In this document: positions 16,560-32,827 of the stretch, one piece after another
Layout of the letters: the number at the start of each line of letters is the position of its first letter
How positions within the stretch are numbered: the stretch's first letter is position 1
NCBI RefSeq assembly: GCF_017591435.1
Contig: NC_059296.1
Coordinates: 332,501-396,500 of the forward strand
Direction: 5' to 3'
Origin: Portunus trituberculatus
Taxonomy: Eukaryota; Arthropoda; Malacostraca; Decapoda; Portunidae
DNA length: 64,000 nt
Position numbers and translations under genes: made by a program
Notes under the pieces: model-generated
The model's database searches: none
What the model was told of the DNA's origin: nothing
The model's input: only the letters and a program-made list of their open reading frames with translations

Positions 16560-17117
16560 AGGCGGGTTCAAACGTGTCAATATGCGACTGAAATTGCAAG
16601 TCGCTAGAAGTATCGACTGACCCCTTCTAGTCGGAACACGTTCACACATAGCAACTGGGAAGTATCACGTGGTTGGCGGGAAGTGAGTGTAAACAAACAA
16701 CTACTCAACAAGATGTCTTCCTCTGGTGACGATGACGATTACGATCCAATAAAATATCACAAGTATTCAGTCCTCACCTCCAACAACAAACTGCATAGAG
16801 GGAAAACAGTCATCGAAGAGTGGCAACTGTCTCATCGAACACCTTTTTGAGTAAGCTTTTTTTGCTGTAGAATTCACTTTTAGGGTCCCAGATGTGCTCT
16901 TTTACCCTCATCAACTTCATATCGTCTTCCCTACATCGTCACCACATTTTCAAACCTCCGTGACGTCACGACGTCAACAAAGTCACAAATCGACTGAACA
17001 AGACCAACTTGTTGGTATTGTTTTGTGACTTGTTTTCCAGTCGCTAGGCACCGATATTCGGTCGGAAACTCTACCGACTTGCAATTTTAGTCGCAAATTG
17101 AAACGTGTGACCCACCT
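16560..17117. mobile_element. Harbinger-type MITE, copy A
   Basis: Inverted ends AGGCGGGTTCAAACGTGTC and, read inward from the right, AGGTGGGTCACACGTTTC; both continue into TGCGACT and TTGCAAGTCG. Flanks are TAA and TAG, so one target copy has drifted or the boundary is off by a base. It shares much of its body with the element at 35.7 kb. Confidence 0.72.
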
Positions 17118-17119
17118 TA

Positions 17120-18555
17120 GGGATGGTTCCTCGAGAAAATTTCATCGTATTTTAAAAGTTGAAATACTATCGGAAGGTTTGCTACCTTACCTATAATGCA
17201 AAGGTTCTTATTGTTTGTGTACGTTTTTTTTTTTTTTTTTTTCTTATTTAAAGTGCATAACCATCTATAAATTGTCACTAAAACCATGAAATCTCCTCTG
17301 AAAACAACAATAGATTCCAATGAATCAAGATGTTTGGAAATGCGTCGATCATTTTTTTTATAGTATTATTGGGAAAACGTTAGAAGTTACATTTGGAAAG
17401 TCTACTAAAAATAAATAAACAATGTAATTTATTATTAATAAAAACGTATTTCTTGGCGCCATGGCATGCACATACGTATATAATAGGAGCTAACGTAGCG
17501 AGGCTGCGACCACCGCGGAGGACTGACTGACCGATTGTTGCTATCACAGCTCATGAAAGAGAAACACCTAAACACACTTTTATTATTATCTCGTATTGTT
17601 GCAATCGGTTATGAGTTAGTAAGATAGAAGGATGGTCGTCTTTTTCATTATTTTATAATGTGTGGCTATTTTTTATGTATGGCTGGTTTCAGTGCATTGC
17701 GAATAACCAACATGAGAAATGTACAACAGTGAAGCTTGCGTTTTGTCATCTTAGGTATGGAGGTGTAGTTAATGCCAGGACAATGCTCGTGACAACAGTG
17801 ATAAAGAATAGAAAGGAACGCAGTATTGGTGGAGATAACCAACATGACTTGTGAGGGGAACTCCAATTCCCTCCCCCCCTCTCCAACAACCCTTCAACTC
17901 AAGAGGTGTGGGCATTGTGGCCGAGGACAAATATCTCTCAAGCAGATCGTCGTGAAGGTGTATGTAGTAACTGTCAAAGTCAGTTGAAGTTAGTTAAGGC
18001 TTTACAGAACATGTTTGAAAATCAATGTAGGTCATGCAACTTTAGTTTCAAGCCCAAGATGTGGGGTGTTCAGCATGGCAAGATACTGGAGCTAAAAGCA
18101 ATTTAGGGATAAATCAGGTGAAAGGCATTTGTCTGAGAATCACTTACCTCTATGAAAGGAAGGAAATATAGGCTGTACAGCCGTGGAAACGTGCGTCACA
18201 TGTGCGATTTACAATAGCTAATTGTACTATCACTAGAAGAGCAAGAACAATTCTTCATTGACTAAGAAATAACATCAGGAAAGGAACCATGTAGATGAAG
18301 GACAAGGTTATAAGTTATCCAGGACCTAATCTGCGGAAGTAATGATAGTCAATCCTATAGTTTAAAACAACATTATTTAAGATTCACGTCGCATCCATTG
18401 AAGACACCTTCTGCCTTCCTATTTTTTTTTCTAGAACATGTCACAGCCGCAGCCTTCAAGGGAGAACACGACCACCGTGTACTCGTTCTTCTTTGTTTCG
18501 TTTTTTGCTCTTCTGTTCCTTTCTTGCAATGTGTGTATGTGTGTGTGTGTGTGTG
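17120..18555. other. No recognisable gene
   Basis: Short open frames occur, one (17906-18106, plus) with CxxC-like pairs, but none has homology I recognise or convincing splice context. It is flanked by a MITE and a SINE pair, so it is probably decayed repeat DNA. Confidence 0.35.
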
Positions 18556-18556
18556 T

Positions 18557-18844
18557 TTCACTGTTTGATCTGTTGCAGTCTGACGAGACAGCCAGACGTT
18601 ACCCTACGGAACGAGCTCAGAGCTCATTATTTCCGATCTTTGGATAGGCCTGAGACCAGGCACACACCACACACCGGGACAACAAGGTCACAACTCCTCG
18701 ATTTACATTCCGTACCTACTCACTGCTAGGTGAACAGGGTCTACACGTGAAAGGAGACACACCCAAATATCTCCACCCGGCCGGAGAATCGAACCCCGGT
18801 CCTCTGGCTTGTGAAGCCAGCGCTCTAACCACTGAGCTACCGGC
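18557..18844 (-). mobile_element. tRNA-derived SINE, tandem copy 1
   Basis: The minus strand starts with a tRNA-like head holding pol III A-box (TAGCTCAGTGGTTAGAG) and B-box (GGTTCGATTC) sequences. The anticodon-like stem CTGGC/GCCAG encloses a TTCACAA loop. A 200-bp non-tRNA body and an (AC)n tail follow. It is not a functional tRNA because the acceptor stem does not close. Confidence 0.75.
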
Positions 18845-18871
18845 GTGTGTGTGTGTGTGTGTGTGTGTGTG

Positions 18872-19164
18872 TTTCACTGTTTGATCTGCTGCAGTCTCTG
18901 ACGAGACAGCCAAATGTTATCCTACGGAACGAGCTCAGAGCTCATTATTTCCGATCTTCGGATAGGCCTGAGACCAGGCACACACCACACACCGGGACAA
19001 CAAGGTCACAACTCCTCGATTTACATCCCGTACCTACTCACTGCTAGGTGAACAGGGGCTACACGTGAAAGGAGACACACCCAAATATCTCCACCCGGCC
19101 GGGGAATCGAACCCCGGTCCTCTGGCTTGTGAAGTCACCGCTCTAACCACTGAGCTACCGGGCG
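18872..19164 (-). mobile_element. tRNA-derived SINE, tandem copy 2
   Basis: Nearly identical to the preceding copy, in the same orientation, separated only by the (AC)n tail. This suggests tandem duplication or repeated insertion into the tail. Confidence 0.75.
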
Positions 19165-19580
19165 TGTGTGTGTGTGTGTGGCTATGCTTTTCAAGTCTTT
19201 CTTTTTTTCTTTTTAGTAAAAGATGAATATACTGTATTTTTTTTTTTTTTTTTTAAGCTATATTAACGATATAAATACAGCTGACGTGAGTTCCTCGGTG
19301 CGCCCCTGACCAGGTAGCCAAGGTCATCACTTACTGCGTTGTGAATAATGTATCGATAGGCTCATCGAATCGAAGCATCAGTATTCTGCGTCCAGATGAA
19401 GAGAATTAGGTTGAGGGTGTATGGACTCTCTTAGCTGGGTTGGTATTAGGTAGGATATCAAAGTGAACAGGGGATACCCGAATTCGGTACGATCATACGA
19501 TAATAAACAAACGCGGTCAAATGTTGTAGGTATGCTACACTAAGAGAATAGGTGGCTGAAGCTGCCAAACTTCAGGAAAT

Positions 19581-19583
<3 letters not shown>

Positions 19584-19652
<69 letters not shown>
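19584..19652. repeat. (CT)n microsatellite
   Basis: Perfect CT run of 69 bp. Confidence 0.96.
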
Positions 19653-19656
<4 letters not shown>

Positions 19657-20189
19657 TTTACAAAACGATGATATTAAATTGAAATGTTATATACTATATT
19701 TCATCTCACCTGTCGCGTGACAAACGCACTGGGATGGCAGTAAAGATGCTTTATAAAAGAAGAACTCACTTAAAGCTAATGGAAGTCGGGTGCAAATGCT
19801 CCCCAGACTTAATGAAATACGGCACACACACTCTCCGTAGACTTTTACCTCTAGGAAATAGCGAAAACATTCATAACAAATCCTTCGCTTGCATGCACGT
19901 CCAGATCCGCTCTGATTAAAACTTCGTCAATGCGAAGCCACTCTTTTCTTTTACCTCATTATAATAATTTTTACGATGTTTTGAAAGACAGATAAAATAG
20001 AAAGACGGGCAAATTAATACTGGCGAATATATGAACTCTGGACCTTTTGAATGCATTTTTCACTTCTTGATGACTGGGAAAGCAGATACTATATTCTATA
20101 TTCATGATTTTGAAGATGTGGGTAAATTTCCTTCATAAAAAAAAGAAAAAATTATATCAACCATTACTGCTTATTCAAACGAGCAATGT

Positions 20190-20950
20190 TTGTGTGTTAT
20201 TCACCACGGTCGTCTGCTGGTCATCCAGCCAGTCTTTTTCCTACGGAGAGAGCTCAGAGCTTGTAGTGACCGATCATCAGATAGGACTGAGACCACACCA
20301 CACTCCACACACCGGGAAAGCGAGGCCACAACCCCTCGAGTTACATCCCGTACCTATTTACTGCTAAGTGAACAGGGGCTACACATTAGGAGGCTTGCCC
20401 ATTTGCCTCGCCGCTTTCCGGGACTAGAACCCGGACCCTCTCGATTGTGAGTCAAGCGTGCTGACCACTGCACTAAAGGCGGTGTCACACTAGCACTTTT
20501 TCCGTCGATTAATGCGATTTCCGTCGATTTTTCAACGTTCCGCATGAACTTATCGTATGAATTTGTCAGACGATAGGGATCGTTTCCGTCTGCAAATTTT
20601 CCGCCTTTGTTTACGTACCAAGACCAAGACCACAAGACTTGCCGCGTCTCCTCAACCTGCTTCTACGTGCATTGGTTCTACCACTAAGCATGAACGCATC
20701 CATGCACGCTTTTTGGCTTGTTTAGCTCTTCTAAGTTTCGTAATACACAGTATTACGTTCAGAGCAGCGTATCTTTGCCGCAGCGTGGCCTCCATGTTTG
20801 TGTTTACATTGTGTTGGCGGGAAGTGACGACGGAAACTGACGACGAAACACCGTTTGTGTGTGACAGGCCGCAGCCAAAATATTGTCGATTTTCTGAAAA
20901 AAGACGGAAAAAGTAGACGGAAAAAGTGACACCGCCTTAAGCGGTGTGTG
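20190..20950 (-). mobile_element. tRNA-derived SINE interrupted by a MITE
   Basis: The body at 20190-20476 shares blocks such as CAGAGCT, ACATCCCGTACCTA and CACACACCGGGA with the 18.6-kb SINEs. Its tRNA-like 5' end is cut after CACTAA and resumes as TAAGCGGTGTG after the Harbinger-type insertion. Confidence 0.7.
20477..20937. mobile_element. Harbinger-type MITE nested in a SINE
   Basis: The ends are inverted AGGCGGTGTCAC repeats; outer ACTTTTTCCGTC motifs are also shared. TAA flanks both sides (20474-20476 and 20938-20940). A 3-bp TWA duplication is the hallmark of PIF/Harbinger elements. The insertion splits the tRNA-like head of a SINE. It has no coding capacity (461 bp). Confidence 0.82.
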
Positions 20951-21048
20951 TACAACAGTATGATTCACCTCGGTCGCCTGCTTCCTGGGACTCGAACCCG
21001 GGCCCTCTCTGTTGTGAGCCGAGCTTGCTAACCACTACACTACGCGGT
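20951..21048 (-). mobile_element. SINE fragment, tRNA-like head
   Basis: A tRNA-like head with GTAGTGTAGTGGTTAGC and GGTTCGAGTCCC is followed by only a short body remnant. It sits between two longer copies of the same family. Confidence 0.6.
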
Positions 21049-21342
21049 GTGTGATTCACCTCGGTCGTCTGCTGATCACCCAGCCAGTCTTCCTCATTAA
21101 GGAGCGAGCTCAGAGCTCATAGACCGATCTTCGGGTAGACCTGAGACCACATAACACACTCCACACACCGGGAAAGCGAGGCCACAACCCCTCGAGTTAC
21201 ATCCCGTACCTATTTACTGCTACGTGAACAGAGGCTACACATTAAGAGACTTCCCATTTGCCTCGCCGCTTACCGGGATTCGAACCCGGCCCTCTTGATT
21301 GTGAATAGAGCGTGCTAACCACTACACTGCGCGGTGTAGTGG
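21049..21342 (-). mobile_element. tRNA-derived SINE, third cluster copy
   Basis: Same organisation as the neighbouring SINEs: a tRNA-like head at the right end (GTAGTGGTTAGC, GGTTCGAATCCC) and a body ending toward GTGAATCACACACC. An (AC)n-type array follows on the other side of the head. Confidence 0.7.
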
Positions 21343-21349
21343 TGATGCA

Positions 21350-21351
<2 letters not shown>

Positions 21352-21400
<49 letters not shown>
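21352..21400. repeat. (GT)n microsatellite
   Basis: Perfect GT run of about 49 bp beside the tRNA-like head of a SINE. Confidence 0.95.
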
Positions 21401-21402
<2 letters not shown>

Positions 21403-22063
21403 TGAGCGCATATACAAATACATCAATAAGTGATGATTTATGCCCAATTACGTGAAGAGAATACAACAGCAACAGCAATAACAATAAACACCCAGGAGTC
21501 TCGGTCCACATGTTCACAAAATTCAATATCCAATACCGAATTTCGAGTTGCAACATTACATTTTTCCTTGCCTCTTTTTTTATCACGTGACGCATGCAGC
21601 AGAGTATCTGTAAACATAGCGATGATATAAAAGAAAAAAATGTCACTGTAAAAGCCCAGCGTAGTAAGGACGCAATGACCTCCACGATATGTAGGAACCA
21701 ATAATGTTACACCAGCTCCTTGTACACTGTCCCCTTATCAATGCCGCCCGACCCGCCCCACCAATGGGCAAGGCTTCGACTCTCTTTATCTTGTTTGTGT
21801 TCACGTAACCTCTTGCTACCTCTTCAACAAGATAACAAGGAATACTCAACAAGAAACAGTATATCCGACACATTCTGGGAGTAATCAGATTCCTTTAAAG
21901 CAAGATTGGTCCCCATTATCACAAAGTCAGTGATTAGATTAGTGTAACTGAGAATTGGGTATGCGTGTTGTGTAACTGCAACAGTATGAATAATAACACT
22001 GAAATAATAGTGTAATAAATAATGAGATAATGAAGACAATAATGACAACGATAATAACGGTAA

Positions 22064-22080
22064 TAATTGTAATAATAATG

Positions 22081-22157
<77 letters not shown>

Positions 22158-22236
22158 AAGAAGAAGAAGAAAAAAAATAAGAATAAGGATAACAATAACA
22201 AAAATAATAATGATGATGACAATAACAATAAAAAAA

Positions 22237-22311
<75 letters not shown>

Positions 22312-22384
22312 AATTATAATGAGAACGATAATAATGGGAATGACGATGATACTAATAATAATTATAACAATAATAATAATAATG

Positions 22385-22450
<66 letters not shown>

Positions 22451-22460
22451 GCAATACCAA
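22064..22460. repeat. (AAT)n with central (AAG)n, about 400 bp
   Basis: AAT runs with an AAG block at about 22129-22171 and GAT/GAC interruptions. It is non-coding despite open frames of poly-Asn or poly-Ile. Confidence 0.94.
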
Positions 22461-23269
22461 TGATAATATTGAACCTCATGACACCCTATTTAAGTAATAA
22501 TAATGATGATAACTAACATGAACTTCACGATAGCGACACCTTTATTCACTCGCTCACCTATCCATCTGACTTATATCCATTCATTTAATAACGTGAAAGT
22601 GCCAATGATTTTCGTGTTGCTGCGTTACTGCACCAAATTGCATTAAAGGGAGGGTACCTTTTCCTTCCCGCCCCACAGAGGTAGGCAGAGATAGGCGCCT
22701 CATTTCACCTCGACCAATGAAGAGAGTCGGAGTACTTTAAACAGAAGGGGTAGATGGTTGAGTACTATTCCAAAGATGCAAGTCTCCCTCAGTGGGCCGA
22801 CCGATTGCTTGGGGCTCCTTGCGTGACTAATGAGCAGGTTCAATTATAACTGCTGTGAAAGAAAGAAAACACACACCATGAACCACTCCTCTGAAACACA
22901 TCTTTTTCTCTATTCCACTACTTTTAAAAGCTCTAAGGGAGCTTTTACGAGTTTTTAAGGATAGTTTTATTGTTTTAGTGACATATTAAGAAGACTTACA
23001 CATTATCATAAGAAAATACGCTCTTGAGAACCCGTCTAATATTTTTGTAGTCTTTGAAAATACTAGTCGTTGTGAAAGAACAACGCATTTCTAAATATGG
23101 GCTTCAGTCTGGCTTCATTGTCGTTATCACAGGCAGACTTCGTGAAATGACAGAACACCAAGGTCATCCTTGGTACACTGGCACTTAACGCATCAACTGC
23201 ACGACACAGTAGCGTGTGCACACCATGCGTGCGCAGAAACATAAACATGCTGCGCGCGCAAGTACTAGT

Positions 23270-23314
<45 letters not shown>

Positions 23315-23445
23315 TAAACAAAGAATGTGAAGATAAACCTCAAAATAAAATTATTGTTCAGGTCAACATCATGATATGAAAAAAAATAAATAAATAATAA
23401 GACATGATTTGAACAAGAAGAGAACAGCAGCAGCAGCAGCAGCAG

Positions 23446-23486
<41 letters not shown>

Positions 23487-23584
23487 TATAGAAAATACGA
23501 ACGAATGTTAGGTTTAAGAAGATGAAAAAAATTAACATTACTAGTGATAAAGGCAAGAAATAACAGATGGAGAGGGAAGTATCC

Positions 23585-23622
<38 letters not shown>
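23270..23622. repeat. (AC)n, (AGC)n, (AAC)n and (GA)n arrays
   Basis: Runs at 23270-23311 (AC), 23427-23445 (AGC), 23447-23483 (AAC) and about 23588-23622 (GA). Confidence 0.92.
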
Positions 23623-23624
<2 letters not shown>

Positions 23625-23789
23625 ACACTATAGCAATAGTTTCCTTCACGCTTCGCCTCAACTTGTATACAGAATGGTGAGCTGAATATTACAACAGAAC
23701 CAGCGGCATCCTATCCCTGCTATAAAATCATAAAATTGTGGGCGTATACTCCAAATGACTCAGCACGTATTATATTAATATTTCTGTGT

Positions 23790-24070
23790 GGAACAGCGCC
23801 AAATGACTCCACAGGTGTGCTAAGAAACTATCTGCGAAACCCTGACTCCACGAAATGTGTGTGGCGAAATGACTCCACAGTGTGGGCGAAATGACCTGTG
23901 GGCGAAATGACTCCACGGTGTGGGCGAAATGACTCCACAGTGTGGGATCAGGAAATCACCCCGACCTTGTGGGCGAAATGACTCACCTATATAAATGGGT
24001 GAGTGGATCTGCTCTTCCTAGGCGAAATGACAACTTTGTTTTTCCTTACATCGCTGGGCGAAAGGTGACA
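23790..24070 (+). repeat. 22-23 bp degenerate minisatellite
   Basis: Repeated GGGCGAAATGACTCCACAG-type units, at least eight, with variable spacing and partial copies. The array surrounds the TATATAAA at 23988. Confidence 0.75.
23988..23995 (+). promoter_or_regulatory. Possible TATA box upstream of the chitinase gene
   Basis: TATATAAA lies about 1 kb before the first visible chitinase exon, inside the 22-23 bp minisatellite. A short unseen exon with the initiator Met must lie upstream of 24967, so a start site near 24.02 kb is possible. There is no independent support. Confidence 0.22.
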
Positions 24071-24466
24071 TATTTTCTGAAGCAAGCACTAAACCTTCAT
24101 CTTTCTCACTTTCAAATGTCTCTATGCACGAATACTACTCGCTCCAAGGAGTGAACTTCATGTCTACAAACAGAACTGTTGATACCAAAAGGTTCGCAAC
24201 AAACATGAGGGCATGGGAGACGTAACAGGTGGAGGGATACTCTGATGCAGATTTTTGCTCGAAACATTTTGTAGAATATGACAGGACCTCCCTGTGCGGC
24301 TATATATCAAATCAATATCGCCCACAATATTAGTATTATCCCCTGAATAAGCGTTGAATCTTCTCACATTCACGTAGGATCTATATGTTTTTAGCTTTAT
24401 GTGCAAACCCGTTAAGACCTTCGAACTTTGTGATGAGAGTGCATCCGTACACAGTGCAAATTTTAC

Positions 24467-24682
24467 TTAACGCTCTCAGTACTATGCCGCGTTTTCATAT
24501 TCAATTTGGTTAATATTTGGTGGTTTTATACAGCACAGAAACTTATGTGGGGATTAGAATATAGACTCTGGCCATTAATCTTTTGTCTTTTAACCTCCTT
24601 AGACCGTTCCTAATGCATATAAAATCGTCTAATCACAACCCAAAATTAAGGTAAAAATATATCTCAGTATTGAAGAGGTTAA
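24467..24682. mobile_element. piggyBac-type MITE, copy 1
   Basis: A 216-bp block is bounded by TTAA on each side with inverted ends (CGCTCTCAGTACT and CCTCTTCAATACT). TTAA target use is typical of piggyBac. A homologous copy lies at 45.8 kb. It sits just upstream of the chitinase exons. Confidence 0.65.
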
Positions 24683-24966
24683 GAAAGGCACAGACTCACA
24701 AAAATAGGGAACTACTTCTCAAATCTGGACTGCGAGGCGTACAAGGAGAGAAGAATAATATGCAAATAACATTAGCGTATTCGCCTGAAGGGTAGGTTTG
24801 GTTCAGTTCGTTAATTTCACTGCTAATTCTTTCATTGTGCACGTAGATCATAGTCTAGAAAAAAAAAATCATATACTACCCAGATAAGATGTAAAGTGTC
24901 AATTTGTGGAAACAATTAAGCTAAGTATATTTCCATAATTCGCCTAAACGTGTGTTTCTCGTGCAG

Positions 24967-30203
<5,237 letters not shown>

Positions 30204-30204
30204 A

Positions 30205-30653
30205 TGCCGCGGCCGCCACATGCTTCCTCGCCGTCAGAGCTGGCATGTGGCCACCAGGACCGAATCTAATAACTCATTTCTGAATTAGTCATTTCGATTA
30301 TACGCACTCATTATGTCTAATATGTAGCTATAGTTGTATACAAATATTTGGAATCAGTGAAGTGGAACCCGGTTGATGTATGTACAAGTTTATTATTTTT
30401 TTTCAATAATCATGTATTTTGAGAAGTCCTATTATTATCTATAGTAGCTATAAATTCAGCCTTTCAGTGTACGTGCTCAGTACCCCATACTCTTACTGAA
30501 TCAAAATTATTAATTTCATCTAAATATTTACATTATAACCTTACTTCACTTGTCGACTTAAATGTCAGTGTAAATACTTTGCTTCAAACCTTTCTCTCAA
30601 CGCGGTGTCTATCCACTATTATAAGCACAATGGTGATAAAACCTATTCTTCGA
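30205..30653. other. Chitinase 3' flank or 3' UTR
   Basis: AT-rich sequence between the chitinase stop and the 49-bp repeat array. It probably contains the 3' UTR; no AATAAA was found. Confidence 0.4.
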
Positions 30654-31010
30654 CAAGAACGTAAGTGATCGTGTACACCACTCCGCACCGAGACACCTAC
30701 TACAAGAACGTAAGTGATCACGTACACCACTCCGCACCGAGACACCTACTACAAGAACGTAAGTTATCACGTACACCACTCCGCACCGAGATACCTACTA
30801 CAAGAACGTAAGTGATCACGTACACCACTCCGCACCGAGACACCTACTACAAGAACGTAAGTGATCACGTACACCACTCCGCACCGAGACACCTACTACA
30901 AGAACGTAAGTGATCACGTACACCACTCCGCACCGAGACACCTACTACAAGAACGTAAGTGATCACGTACACCACTCCGCACGAAGACACCTACTGCAAG
31001 AACCTAAGTG
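30654..31010 (+). repeat. 49-bp minisatellite, seven units plus a partial
   Basis: Units start at 30654, 30703, 30752, 30801, 30850, 30899 and 30948, exactly 49 bases apart, with a partial at 30997. Units are nearly identical; the first and last carry most changes. Each contains GTGATCAC and ACCACTCCGCACCGAGA. Confidence 0.93.
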
Positions 31011-31454
31011 ATAATTTTCGTAATACATTCGAAGGGAAAACAGACATCTCTTGGACTCTTTACACCGAGAACATTATGAACATTCGTGGCCTTGAAGGAA
31101 AATCCGAGATACCTACCAGAGCAGATTAGTGTAAGTACGTATGTCATAGAAGGAAGTATATACTACATGGCATCTTTTTTTTATATGTAAGCAGATCTTA
31201 AACAAAAACAAGAGAACAGAGCTGGGAGCGTTACTGGATATCGGGTATTCCGGTACCGCGCCTCCTGACCTCGAAACGCAGGTAGTCAGTACCTGTACTT
31301 CCGCACCTAAATTTTTTTTCCTACGGTAGGATACTGCACCTCCGCACCTCCGGTACCGTACCCAAACTATTAACGCGCCTGAAAAATCTTGTCCGCACCT
31401 CAAAAAATATAACAAAATACAAGGCAATAATACATCAGAGCTCCATATACATAC

Positions 31455-32270
<816 letters not shown>

Positions 32271-32759
32271 AAAGGAGCTTGCTTAGATCTGAATGACAAG
32301 TGGCGGGAAAACATGCCTGGTAACACAGACCGCCAAAAACGGCCGAAAATAATGCGGACTGTTAGTCGTCTTTATTCATTTACTTTTTTTTTTTTTTTTT
32401 ATATTCTTGAAAATTTCAGGTGCGGAGGTACGGGCTCAGAATTTCGCCTTTCCCCACATGTCTCAGGTGCGGAGGTACGGACTTAAAATTTCGCCTTTCC
32501 ATACCTGTTACTTCCGCAATTTTGATAATTTTCCCGCACTTCGAACCTCTGCACCTCGTTTGGTGGTCCGCAGGTACGGAGGAGCGGAGGTGCGGACCGA
32601 GATACGGAAGTGCCCAGTTCTGCAAGAGAAACAATATGAAGAACAAGAGTGAAAGATAGTATCCATGGATGATTCTTTAAGGTTTGTATCTGCTATCTCG
32701 TAGATATACGCACTCGTATTGTTAATCCGTCTCCTACCCCAACAAACACCTCACACGTT

Positions 32760-32793
32760 TAGCCTATTTATGCAGAGTGGAAGCCGGCCAAGG

Positions 32794-32827
<34 letters not shown>

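Noticed and set aside
17906..18106. Short plus-strand frame with CSNCQ and CRSCNF pairs
   Set aside because: Zinc-ribbon-like spacing by chance is possible; no neighbouring exon or homologue recognised.
18780..18845. tRNA-Val-like gene (anticodon loop TTCACAA)
   Set aside because: The acceptor stem does not pair, and the head is fused to a repeated 200-bp body: a SINE, not a tRNA gene.
22030..22497. Poly-Asn, poly-Ile and poly-Tyr open frames (also 28188-28517)
   Set aside because: Direct translations of AAT/ATT repeats.
30654..31010. CRISPR-like array
   Set aside because: The 49-base units are contiguous with no variable spacers, in a eukaryotic genome; it is a minisatellite.
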